DNA from: an uncultured Burkholderiaceae bacterium
GTDB taxonomy: Bacteria; Pseudomonadota; Gammaproteobacteria; Burkholderiales; Burkholderiaceae_C
Direction of reading: 5' to 3'
DNA: 31,858 nucleotides
NCBI GenBank assembly: GCA_938022295.1
Contig: CALIDR010000143.1
Location: forward strand, 1 to 31,858
The notes beneath the pieces were generated by a model. That model saw only the letters and a program-made list of their open reading frames with translations. It was not told the DNA's origin and searched no databases. Positions 24,025 through 30,676 of the stretch are shown piece by piece (position 1 is the stretch's first letter; each line of letters opens with the position of its first letter). The position numbers were made by a program, and so were the translations under genes.

Positions 24025-25929
24025 TCAGGCGATCAGCCCGAGTTCGCGGATGCGCGCGACGACGAGGTCGGCGGCCTCCTCGGGCGTGCGCTGCACGGTG
24101 TCGACGCGCAGCTCGGGGTCCTCGGGCGCCTCGTACGGCGAGTCGATGCCGGTGAAGTTCTTCAGCTCGCCGCGGCGCGCCTTGCGGTACAGGCCCTTCA
24201 CGTCGCGGCTCTCGGCCACGTCCAGCGGCGTGTCGACGTGGACCTCGACGAACTCGCGGGCGGCGAGCAGGCTGCGCGCGAGCGCGCGCTCGGCGCGGAA
24301 CGGCGAGATGAAGGCGGTGAGCACGATCAGGCCGGCGTCGACCATCAGCCGCGCGACCTCGGCGACGCGGCGGATGTTCTCGACCCGGTCGGCCTCGGTG
24401 AAGCCGAGGTCCTTGTTCAGGCCGTGGCGCACGTTGTCGCCGTCGAGCAGGTAGGTGTGGCGCCCCATCGCGTGCAGCTTCTTCTCGACGAGGTTGGCGA
24501 TCGTCGACTTGCCGGCGCCGGACAGGCCGGTGAACCACAGCACGCCGGGGCGGTGGCCGTTGAGCCGCGAGCGCGCGGCCTTGTCGACGTCCACCGCCTG
24601 CAGGTGGATGTTGTGCGCGCGGCGCAGCGCGAAGTGCAGCATGCCCGCGCCGACGGTGTTGTTCGTCATCCGGTCGATGATGATGAAGCCGCCGGTGTCG
24701 CGGTTGACGGCGTAGGGGTCGAACGCGACCGGGCGGTCGAGCGCGATGTTGCACACGCCGATCTCGTTGAGCGCGAGCTGCTTGGCCGCCAGGTGCTCCA
24801 TCGTGTTGACGTTGACCTTGTACTTCGGCTCCGTCACGGTGGCGCCCACCGTGCGCGTGCCGATCTTGAGCAGGTAGGGGCGGCCGGGCAGCAGCGGCTC
24901 GTCGGCCATCCAGACGATCGTGCACTCGAACTGGTCGGCGACCTCGGGCGGGCTGTCGGCGGCGGCGATGACGTCGCCGCGCGAGATGTCGATCTCGTCG
25001 GCGAGCGTGAGCGTCACCGACTGCCCGGCCACGGCGAGCGGCAGGTCGCCGTTGGCGGTGACGATGCGCGCCACCCGGCTCTCGCGCCCCGAGGGCAGGG
25101 CGCGGATGCGGTCGCCGGGCCTGACGATGCCGCTGGCGATCGTGCCGGCGAAGCCGCGGAAGTCGAGGTTCGGGCGGTTGACCCACTGCACCGGCAGGCG
25201 CAGCGGCCCGGCCTGCTGGCGCGCCTCGTCGACCTCGACCGTCTCGAGGTAGCCCATCAGCGTCGGGCCGTGGTACCACGGCGTGCGCTCGCTGTGGGCG
25301 AGCATGTTGTCGCCCTTGAGCGCCGACAGCGGGATCGGCGTGATGTCGGTCAGGCCGATGCGCTGCGCGAACTCGCGGTACTCGTCGACGATGCGGTGGA
25401 AGACCTTCTCGGAGTAGTCCATCAGGTCCATCTTGTTGATCGCGAGCACGACCTTGCGGATGCCGATGAGGTGCACCAGGTAGCTGTGGCGACGCGTCTG
25501 CGTCAGCACGCCCTTGCGCGCGTCGATCAGGATCACCGCGACGTCGGCCGTGCTCGCGCCGGTGATCATGTTGCGCGTGTACTGCTCGTGGCCGGGCGTG
25601 TCGGCGACGATGAACTTGCGCCGGTCGGTGCTGAAGAAGCGGTAGGCGACGTCGATCGTGATGCCCTGCTCGCGCTCGGCGGCCAGGCCGTCCACCAGCA
25701 GCGCGAAGTCGATGTCGCCGCCTTGCGTGCCCCACTTCTTGCTGTCGGCCTCGACGGCGGCGAGCTGGTCCTCGAACAGCATCTTGCTGTCGTACAGAAG
25801 CCGCCCGATCAGCGTGCTCTTGCCGTCGTCGACGCTGCCGCAGGTGATGAAGCGCAGCAGGCTCTTGTGCTCGTGCTGGTGCAGGTACTGCGCGATGTCG
25901 GTGGCGATGAGGTCGCTGACGTGGGCCAT
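24025..25929 (-). CDS. cysNC: Bifunctional sulfate adenylyltransferase large subunit / APS kinase (CysN-CysC fusion)
   Basis: A 634-residue fusion. Residues about 25-240 form the CysN GTPase: GSVDDGKSTLIGRLLYDSK (P-loop), REQGITIDVAYRFF (switch region), DTPGHEQYTRNM (G3) and AINKMDLMDYS (G4). EF-Tu-like beta domains follow. The C-terminal APS kinase begins near residue 450: GVLWFTGLSGAGKSTIANLV (P-loop), YLLDGDNVRHGLNKDLGF, then GLIVLTAFISPFRAER and VDTPLDVAESRDVKGLYRKA. CysN with CysD makes APS from sulfate and ATP using GTP; CysC phosphorylates APS to PAPS. The fusion resembles rhizobial NodQ, which supplies PAPS for Nod-factor sulfation. It lies 133 bases after cysD. Confidence 0.97.
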   Translation of the reverse strand: MAHVSDLIATDIAQYLHQHEHKSLLRFITCGSVDDGKSTLIGRLLYDSKMLFEDQLAAVEADSKKWGTQGGDIDFALLVDGLAAEREQGITIDVAYRFFSTDRRKFIVADTPGHEQYTRNMITGASTADVAVILIDARKGVLTQTRRHSYLVHLIGIRKVVLAINKMDLMDYSEKVFHRIVDEYREFAQRIGLTDITPIPLSALKGDNMLAHSERTPWYHGPTLMGYLETVEVDEARQQAGPLRLPVQWVNRPNLDFRGFAGTIASGIVRPGDRIRALPSGRESRVARIVTANGDLPLAVAGQSVTLTLADEIDISRGDVIAAADSPPEVADQFECTIVWMADEPLLPGRPYLLKIGTRTVGATVTEPKYKVNVNTMEHLAAKQLALNEIGVCNIALDRPVAFDPYAVNRDTGGFIIIDRMTNNTVGAGMLHFALRRAHNIHLQAVDVDKAARSRLNGHRPGVLWFTGLSGAGKSTIANLVEKKLHAMGRHTYLLDGDNVRHGLNKDLGFTEADRVENIRRVAEVARLMVDAGLIVLTAFISPFRAERALARSLLAAREFVEVHVDTPLDVAESRDVKGLYRKARRGELKNFTGIDSPYEAPEDPELRVDTVQRTPEEAADLVVARIRELGLIA

Positions 25930-25985
25930 GACGGTGCTCTCGGGTCGTTCGTTGAAGTGACGGGGACGCCGCGCTGGTACGAGCG

Positions 25986-26052
25986 GCCGCCGCGGATCCG
26001 GCTTTGCCGGTCCCCCGGCGGCGCCCCCTCGAGGGGGAGCGCTGCAGGCGCT
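25986..26052. repeat. Triple palindromic element between cysD and cysNC
   Basis: Three inverted repeats lie in succession: GCCGCCG (25986-25992) with CGGCGGC (26016-26022), enclosing CCGGC-TTT-GCCGG (25998-26010); the perfect 14-base palindrome CCCCCTCGAGGGGG (26024-26037); and AGCGC (26038-26042) with GCGCT (26048-26052). From memory, similar ladders with an XhoI-like centre are dispersed in intergenic regions of Comamonadaceae-type genomes. In RNA it would be strongly folded between two co-transcribed genes. Confidence 0.6.
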
Positions 26053-26062
26053 TCGGGGGTGG

Positions 26063-26962
26063 TCAGTAATAGCCTTCCTGCTTCTTCTTCTCCATCGACG
26101 CGGCCTGGTCGTGGTCGATCAGCCGGCCCTGGCGCTCGCTGGTGCGCGCGAGCAGCATCTCCTGGATGATGTCGGTGAGCGTCTCGGCGTCGCTCTCGAT
26201 CGCGCCCGACAGCGGGTAGCAGCCGAGCGTGCGGAAGCGCACCTTGCGCATCACCGGCACTTCGCCGGGCTCGAGCGGCATGCGCTCGTCGTCGACCATG
26301 ATCAGCGTGCCGCCGCGTTCGACCACCGGCCGCTCGCGCGCGAAGTACAGCGGCACGATCGGGATCTGCTCGAGGTGGATGTACTGCCAGATGTCGAGCT
26401 CGGTCCAGTTCGACAGCGGGAACACGCGGATCGACTCGCCGCGGTGCTTGCGCGCGTTGTACTGGCGCCAGAGCTCGGGACGCTGCTGCTTCGGGTCCCA
26501 GCGGTGCTGCGCGCTGCGGAAGCTGAACACGCGCTCCTTCGCGCGGCTCTTCTCCTCGTCGCGCCTCGCGCCGCCGAACGCGGCGTCGAAGCCGTAGTGG
26601 TCCAGCGCCTGCTTCAGGCCCTGCGTCTTCCACATGTCGGTGTGGATCTGCGAGCCGTGGTCGAACGGGTTGATGCCCAGCCGCTTGGCCTCGGGGTTCT
26701 GCCACACGAGCAGTTCCATGCCCATCTCGCGCGCCATGCGCTCGCGCATCGCGTACATGTCGCGGAACTTCCACGTCGTGTCGACGTGCAGCAGCGGGAA
26801 CGGCGGCGGCGAGGGGTAGAACGCCTTCTTCGCCAGGTGCAGCATGCACGCGCTGTCCTTGCCGATCGAGTACAGCATCACCGGGCGCTCGCACTCGGCG
26901 ACGACCTCGCGCAGGATGTGGATGCTCTCGGCTTCGAGGCGTTGCAGGTGGGTGAGCTTCAT
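26063..26962 (-). CDS. cysD: Sulfate adenylyltransferase subunit 2 (CysD), canonical-length reading
   Basis: From ATG 26962 this is a complete 299-residue CysD, close to the usual length of about 300. MKLTHLQRLEAESIHILREV opens it, CERPVMLYSIGKDSACMLHL is the PP-loop ATP-pyrophosphatase motif (SxGKDS), and FDAAFGGARRDEEKSRAKER is the signature. RVFPLSNWTELDIWQYIHLE, VRFRTLGCYPLSGAI and TSERQGRLIDHDQAASMEKK follow, ending QEGYY. It catalyses adenylyl transfer from ATP to sulfate, with CysN providing GTP hydrolysis. GAGGA lies 8 bases before this ATG, so independent initiation is plausible. The same frame stays open for a further 285 codons upstream (see the 26063-27817 entry). Confidence 0.96.
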   Translation of the reverse strand: MKLTHLQRLEAESIHILREVVAECERPVMLYSIGKDSACMLHLAKKAFYPSPPPFPLLHVDTTWKFRDMYAMRERMAREMGMELLVWQNPEAKRLGINPFDHGSQIHTDMWKTQGLKQALDHYGFDAAFGGARRDEEKSRAKERVFSFRSAQHRWDPKQQRPELWRQYNARKHRGESIRVFPLSNWTELDIWQYIHLEQIPIVPLYFARERPVVERGGTLIMVDDERMPLEPGEVPVMRKVRFRTLGCYPLSGAIESDAETLTDIIQEMLLARTSERQGRLIDHDQAASMEKKKQEGYY

Positions 26963-27817
26963 CGGCGAGGTCCTCGGGGCGGAAGGCGTGACGGAAGTGG
27001 CGGCCGGCGCGGCCGGGCGTGCGGCGGGCGTCGACGCGGCCGCGCCCAGGCGCACCGGCAGGCCGACCGGGCACGCGACGACCCGCACGTCGTCGGTGCC
27101 GGCCAGCGCCGGTGCGACGACCTCGGGCGCGACGCCGTGCAGCAGCACGACGAGCGGCCCGGGAAAGGTACGGCGCAGGCGCTGGACGAAGTCGTAGTGC
27201 GTCGCCGCGTGGTGCAGCGCGCGGGCAGGCAGCCAGGCGGGCGCGCCCCGCAGCGGCTGCGCGACGAGCAGCGGCGCCGGCGCGTCGTCGGCCCCGGAGG
27301 CGAACGCGGTGGGCGCGCACCACACGATCTGGGCGCGCGCGGCGTGGGCGCGCTGGACGATGGCGGGCAGGTCGCGCTCGAGCCACGCTGCGGCGTCGGG
27401 CGCGCGCGCGGCTGCGGCGCGCAGCGGCGGCACGTCGAAGCCCCAGCGCGCAAGCGTGCGCGCGACCGTGCGCGCGGCGAGATCGACGCCGAAACGGTGG
27501 CGGGCGTGGGCGCGCACGCCGTCGGGCGTCCACAGCCGGCCGTCGACGGGCAACGCGGCGAAGACGTCGCCGCGCAGCGCCCCTTCCTGGCCGCCGCTCA
27601 GCGCCCGCCCCACGCCGACGGCGCGACCGCGACCTTTCACCGCCACAGCGGCCCAGCCGCCGCCGACGAAGGCCTTGTATGCGGCGATGATCGTGGGTGC
27701 GCTCAGGCCGGTCTCGGCACGGATCTGCGGCAGCGACCGGCCCGCGAGCCGCAACTCGACCGCCCGCCGGCGGCGGGCATTCAGGTCCTGCGGGGGTGGA
27801 GCAGAGTCGCGCACCAT
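26063..27817 (-). CDS. cysD: In-frame fusion ORF: IS630-transposase-like DNA-binding region + CysD
   Basis: From ATG 27817 the frame is open for 584 codons with no stop before CysD (residues 286-584). Residues about 14-60 form a helix-turn-helix: RRRRAVELRLAGRSLPQIRA, then ETGLSAPTIIAAYKAFVGGG. Residues about 94-128 match the IS630 winged-helix: RLWTPDGVRAHARHRFGVDL, then AARTVARTLARWGFD. After WLERDLPAIVQRAHAARAQI, where IS630 enzymes have the first catalytic aspartate, this protein reads VWCAPTAF. The second-aspartate region reads LVVLLHGVAPEVV, with His in place of the expected Asp. A transposase-type activity is therefore unlikely. Residues about 259-285 are a Pro/Ala/Ser/Thr-rich linker. 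Either a true fusion protein or two products from one frame. A DNA-binding, possibly regulatory, role is inference. Confidence 0.7.
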   Translation of the reverse strand: MVRDSAPPPQDLNARRRRAVELRLAGRSLPQIRAETGLSAPTIIAAYKAFVGGGWAAVAVKGRGRAVGVGRALSGGQEGALRGDVFAALPVDGRLWTPDGVRAHARHRFGVDLAARTVARTLARWGFDVPPLRAAAARAPDAAAWLERDLPAIVQRAHAARAQIVWCAPTAFASGADDAPAPLLVAQPLRGAPAWLPARALHHAATHYDFVQRLRRTFPGPLVVLLHGVAPEVVAPALAGTDDVRVVACPVGLPVRLGAAASTPAARPAAPAATSVTPSAPRTSPMKLTHLQRLEAESIHILREVVAECERPVMLYSIGKDSACMLHLAKKAFYPSPPPFPLLHVDTTWKFRDMYAMRERMAREMGMELLVWQNPEAKRLGINPFDHGSQIHTDMWKTQGLKQALDHYGFDAAFGGARRDEEKSRAKERVFSFRSAQHRWDPKQQRPELWRQYNARKHRGESIRVFPLSNWTELDIWQYIHLEQIPIVPLYFARERPVVERGGTLIMVDDERMPLEPGEVPVMRKVRFRTLGCYPLSGAIESDAETLTDIIQEMLLARTSERQGRLIDHDQAASMEKKKQEGYY

Positions 27818-27834
27818 GTTCAGGACACGATTTC

Positions 27835-27869
27835 TTTAATGTCGACTGCGGGCTGCAATATTTAATGTC
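27835..27869. promoter_or_regulatory. Divergent cysD/cysQ control region with a 9-base direct repeat
   Basis: Between the fusion ORF (ATG 27817, minus) and cysQ (ATG 27906, plus) lie 88 bases, markedly AT-rich for this window. TTTAATGTC occurs twice, at 27835-27843 and 27861-27869, 26 bases apart centre to centre. On the minus strand this is GACATTAAA twice. CATTAT (27875-27880) could be a weak -10 for cysQ. Paired sites between divergent genes suggest an operator, for CysB or for the HTH part of the fusion protein itself; neither is shown. Confidence 0.45.
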
Positions 27870-27905
27870 CATCCCATTATGCCGGCCTGCCGGCCATCCC
27901 GACGC

Positions 27906-28691
27906 ATGAATCACCCCCCCGAATCGATGGCCACGCTGCTCGAGCGCGTGGCGCAGATCACGCGCGACGCCGGTCGCGTCGTGATGGAGGTCTACGGCAG
28001 CGACTTCGCGGTGCGCGGCAAGGACGACGCCTCGCCGGTCACCGAAGCCGACGAGCGCGCCGAGCGGCTGATCGTGCCCGCGCTCGCCGCGCTGACGCCC
28101 GGGGTGCCGGTCGTCGCCGAGGAGGAAGTGGCGGCGGGGCGCGTGCCCCAGGTCGGTGCGCGGTTCTGGCTCGTCGACCCGTTGGACGGCACGAAGGAGT
28201 TCATCAGCCGCAACGGCGAGTTCACGGTCAACGTCGCGCTGGTCGACGAGGGTGCGCCGGTGCTGGGCGTCGTGCTCGCGCCGGCGCAGGGGGCGCGCGG
28301 GCGGCTGTTCGCGGGCGCCACGGGCGTGGGCGCCTGGGTCGAGGACGAGGGCGGGCGGCGCCCGATCCGCTGCCGCGCCGTGCCGGCCGAGGGGCTGACG
28401 GTGGTGGCGAGCCGCTCGCACGGCGACGCGGCGGCGCTCGACGCCTTTCTCGCCGGGCGCAAGGTGGCGTCGACGGCGAACGCCGGCTCGTCGCTGAAGC
28501 TGTGCCTGGTGGCCGCCGGCGAGGCGGACCTCTACCCCCGGCTGGGACGCACGATGGAGTGGGACATCGCCGCCGGCCACGCCGTGCTGCGCGCGGCGGG
28601 CGGCGAAGTGACGCGCATCGACGACGGCCGGCCGCTGCGCTACGGCAAGCCCGGGTTCGAGAACCCGCACTTCGTCGCCGCGGCGACCTGA
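27906..28691 (+). CDS. cysQ: 3'(2'),5'-bisphosphate nucleotidase (CysQ)
   Basis: A 261-residue member of the inositol-monophosphatase superfamily. SPVTEADERAERLIVPAL, VPVVAEEEVAAGR (metal-binding acidic pair), FWLVDPLDGTKEFI (the DPxDGT metal site) and MEWDIAAGHAVLRAAGGEV (WDxAAG motif) identify it. GSSLKLCLVAAGEADLYPR is typical of CysQ. It removes the 3'-phosphate from PAP, the by-product of PAPS-using enzymes, which otherwise inhibits sulfotransferases. It is the only well-supported plus-strand gene here and diverges from the cysD fusion. Possible starts: ATG 27879 (in frame), ATG 27906 (chosen) and ATG 27927 (MATLLERVAQITRDAG, closest to family N-termini); no strong ribosome-binding site decides. 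Confidence 0.93.
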   Translation: MNHPPESMATLLERVAQITRDAGRVVMEVYGSDFAVRGKDDASPVTEADERAERLIVPALAALTPGVPVVAEEEVAAGRVPQVGARFWLVDPLDGTKEFISRNGEFTVNVALVDEGAPVLGVVLAPAQGARGRLFAGATGVGAWVEDEGGRRPIRCRAVPAEGLTVVASRSHGDAAALDAFLAGRKVASTANAGSSLKLCLVAAGEADLYPRLGRTMEWDIAAGHAVLRAAGGEVTRIDDGRPLRYGKPGFENPHFVAAAT

Positions 28692-28694
28692 CCG

Positions 28695-28723
28695 CGGGCC
28701 CGGGCGGCGCCGGGCCCGGCGCC
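28695..28723. terminator. GC-rich hairpin between convergent cysQ and ubiE
   Basis: CGGGCCCGG (28695-28703) pairs with CCGGGCCCG (28710-28718) across a 6-base loop, and 28706-28723 is itself a perfect 18-base palindrome. It sits in the 33 bases between the cysQ stop and the ubiE stop. A bidirectional terminator fits the convergent layout, but no T-tract follows on either strand. Confidence 0.5.
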
Positions 28724-28724
28724 G

Positions 28725-29456
28725 TCAGCAGCGCACGCCGACGTGCAGGGCGACGATGCCCCCGGTGAGGTTGTGCACGTCGACGTGGCCGAAGCCGGCG
28801 GCCTTCATCATCGCCTTCAGCGTCTCCTGGTCCGGGTGCATGCGGATCGACTCGGCGAGATACCGGTAGCTGTCGGCGTCGCCGGCCACCCACTGGCCCA
28901 GCCGCGGCAGGACGTTGAACGAGTACCAGTCGTACGCCGCCTCGAGCGGCTTGGCGACCTTCGAGAACTCGAGCACGAGCAGCCTGCCCCCCGGCTTGAG
29001 CACGCGCGCCATCTCGGCCAGCGCCTGCTCCTTGTGCGTCATGTTGCGCAGGCCGAAGGCGACGCTGACGAGGTCGAAGCGCCCGTCGCGGAACGGCAGG
29101 CGTTCGCCGTCGCACACCACGGTGGGCAGCGCGATGCCCTCGTCGAGCAGGCGGTCGCGGCCGGTGGTGAGCATCGCGAGGTTGATGTCGGTGTGCACGA
29201 CGGTGCCGCTGCGCCCGACCTTGCGCGCGAACGCGCGCGCCAGGTCGCCGGTGCCGCCGGCGATGTCGAGCACCTGCTGGCCCTCGCGCAGGTTGGCCAC
29301 CGCGACCGTGTACGCCTTCCACGCCCGGTGCAGGCCGAGCGACATCAGGTCGTTCATCAGGTCGTACTTCGGCGCCACCGAGTCGAAGACGCCGCGCACG
29401 CGCTGCGCCTTCTCCCGCTCGTCGACGGTCTGGAAGCCGAAGTGCGTCTCGCCCAT
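28725..29456 (-). CDS. ubiE: UbiE, demethylmenaquinone / 2-methoxy-6-polyprenyl-1,4-benzoquinol methyltransferase
   Basis: A 243-residue methyltransferase of normal length. VRGVFDSVAPKYDLMNDLMS and SLGLHRAWK are the UbiE/COQ5 N-terminal signature, QQVLDIAGGTGDLARAFARK is SAM motif I, LPFRDGRFDLVSVAFGLRNM is the second UbiE signature, and ARVLKPGGRLLVLEFSKVAK is motif III. It methylates ring carbon in ubiquinone (and menaquinone) synthesis. ATG 29456 lies 10 bases after the DUF971 gene, so the two are probably co-transcribed. It is not part of the polysaccharide pathway. Confidence 0.97.
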   Translation of the reverse strand: MGETHFGFQTVDEREKAQRVRGVFDSVAPKYDLMNDLMSLGLHRAWKAYTVAVANLREGQQVLDIAGGTGDLARAFARKVGRSGTVVHTDINLAMLTTGRDRLLDEGIALPTVVCDGERLPFRDGRFDLVSVAFGLRNMTHKEQALAEMARVLKPGGRLLVLEFSKVAKPLEAAYDWYSFNVLPRLGQWVAGDADSYRYLAESIRMHPDQETLKAMMKAAGFGHVDVHNLTGGIVALHVGVRC

Positions 29457-29466
29457 CGACGCCGCC

Positions 29467-29883
29467 TCAGTGGTGCCCGCAGGCGCCGCCGGCGGCCTGC
29501 TCGGCCATCGGCGCGTCGCGGTCGACCCCGGCCTCGGCGAGCCGGCGCTCGTAGTCCTGCCACAGTTCCTGCTGCTGGGAGCCGAGGAAGTACAGGTAGT
29601 CCCACGAGAAGATGCCCGACGCGTGGCCGTCGGAGAACGTGGGCTGGATCGCGTAGTGGCCCACCGGCTCGAGGCCGACGATCTCGACCGCGCGCTTGCC
29701 GGTCTGCAGCACCGCCTGCCCCGGGCCGTGGCCCTGGACCTCGGCCGACGGCGAGTACACGCGCATCAGCTCGAACGGGATATGGAACTCGGCGCCGTCG
29801 TCGAACGCGATCTGCAGTACGCGCGACTGCTGGTGCACCGTGATCGCGGTCGGTTGGGGGCTGGTGCGGTCGAGACCGGCCAT
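29467..29883 (-). CDS. DUF971 protein (gamma-butyrobetaine hydroxylase-like N-terminal domain)
   Basis: A 138-residue protein with one DUF971/GBBH-like domain. TAITVHQQSRVLQIAFDDGA, then FHIPFELMRVYSPSAEVQGH, then VEIVGLEPVGHYAIQPTFSD and GIFSWDYLYFLGSQQQELW (the family's GIFSWDYLxxLG box). The tail ends in ACGHH, a possible metal-binding end. The function of stand-alone members is not settled. It lies directly upstream of ubiE on the same strand, an arrangement I recall as common in Betaproteobacteria. ATG 29883 is the start. Confidence 0.92.
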   Translation of the reverse strand: MAGLDRTSPQPTAITVHQQSRVLQIAFDDGAEFHIPFELMRVYSPSAEVQGHGPGQAVLQTGKRAVEIVGLEPVGHYAIQPTFSDGHASGIFSWDYLYFLGSQQQELWQDYERRLAEAGVDRDAPMAEQAAGGACGHH

Positions 29884-29892
29884 GAGAGCGTC

Positions 29893-30498
29893 CTAGGCGA
29901 GTGGAGGCGCCGCCGCGTCGGCGGCGGTGTCGAAATCGACGTCATCGAACAGCGTGGCCACGGGCCACTCGATGCCGCGCTCGGGAACGCGCATCACGTC
30001 GCCCACGGCGAGCGGGTGCAGCACCCATAGACCCTCGGCGTTGCGCACGTACAGATCGGCGCTCGGGCGGCTCTGCTCGACGAGCAGGTAGTGCGTCAGC
30101 GTCGGCACCTGGCGGTAGAGCGCGAACTTGCGCCCGCGATCGTATGCCGCGGTCGCCTCCGACAGCACCTCGATGACGAGCCACGGCCAGCGGATGGCCA
30201 CCTCGCGGTCCGACGTGCGGTCGCGGGCTTCGCAGCTGACCATCACGTCGGGGTAGAGGTAGGCGTCGGCCGCCTCGACGTGCAGCTTCACGTCGGCCAT
30301 GTAGACGCGGCACGGCGTGCCGCGCAGGCGGTCACGAAGGAAGGCGAAGGCGTTGCCAGCGATGACGTTGTGGGCCAGCCGCGCACCGGTCATCGCGTAG
30401 ACCTCGCCGTCGACGAACTCGTGCCGTTCGGGCTGCGCCGCCTCCCAGTCGAGGTAGGCGGCCGCGGTCAGGCGGGCGCGGGGCTGGGCGGCGTTCAT
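29893..30498 (-). CDS. Uma2 family protein (DUF820, PD-(D/E)XK nuclease fold)
   Basis: A 201-residue protein. TAAAYLDWEAAQPERHEFVD and GEVYAMTGARLAHNVIAGNA form the N-terminal half, DAYLYPDVMVSCEARD holds the conserved aspartate, and WPWLVIEVLSEATAAYDRGR with KFALYRQVP the E-x-LS..T..YD..K..Y core of Uma2 proteins. The fold is of restriction-endonuclease type and the cellular role is unknown. ATG 30498 is chosen; GTG 30519 would add seven residues. It ends 9 bases before the DUF971 gene. Such genes are often acquired individually, and nothing links it to the polysaccharide locus. Confidence 0.9.
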   Translation of the reverse strand: MNAAQPRARLTAAAYLDWEAAQPERHEFVDGEVYAMTGARLAHNVIAGNAFAFLRDRLRGTPCRVYMADVKLHVEAADAYLYPDVMVSCEARDRTSDREVAIRWPWLVIEVLSEATAAYDRGRKFALYRQVPTLTHYLLVEQSRPSADLYVRNAEGLWVLHPLAVGDVMRVPERGIEWPVATLFDDVDFDTAADAAAPPLA

Positions 30499-30615
30499 CG
30501 GACTGACCACTAAATCCACAACGAAGGATAGCGCACGGCGCCCTGTGGGCTGGCCGTGCCTGCAGCAGCCTCCGATCGAAGAGGTGCGAGCCCGACGTGT
30601 AGTACCCAGAAACGC

Positions 30616-30638
30616 CGACGGCGCCGAAGGCGCCGTCG
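30616..30638 (-). terminator. Hairpin terminator after the PEP-CTERM gene
   Basis: CGACGGCGCC (30616-30625) pairs perfectly with GGCGCCGTCG (30629-30638), with a 3-base loop. On the minus strand the stem is followed by GCGTTTCTGG, a short T-run. It starts 38 bases downstream of the stop at 30677, a good position for a Rho-independent terminator; the weak T-tract lowers certainty. The rest of the 178 bases between this gene and the Uma2 gene shows no other feature. Confidence 0.6.
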
Positions 30639-30676
30639 TCTCAAGTGGCCCGAAAACGCCCGGGCTGTCCCAGAGA

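Noticed and set aside
22242..26169. Two very long plus-strand frames (637 and 814 codons) over the permease and cysNC
   Set aside because: Exactly antisense to well-identified genes, low complexity, rich in His, Arg, Asp and Val; no family resemblance.
26963..27817. An active IS630 insertion sequence
   Set aside because: No terminal inverted repeats or TA duplication seen, catalytic acidic positions appear replaced, and the frame continues into CysD; a domesticated remnant is the better reading.
25809..28670. 953-codon minus-strand frame
   Set aside because: Runs out of frame across cysNC, cysD and antisense to cysQ; composition is artefactual and it conflicts with three certain genes.
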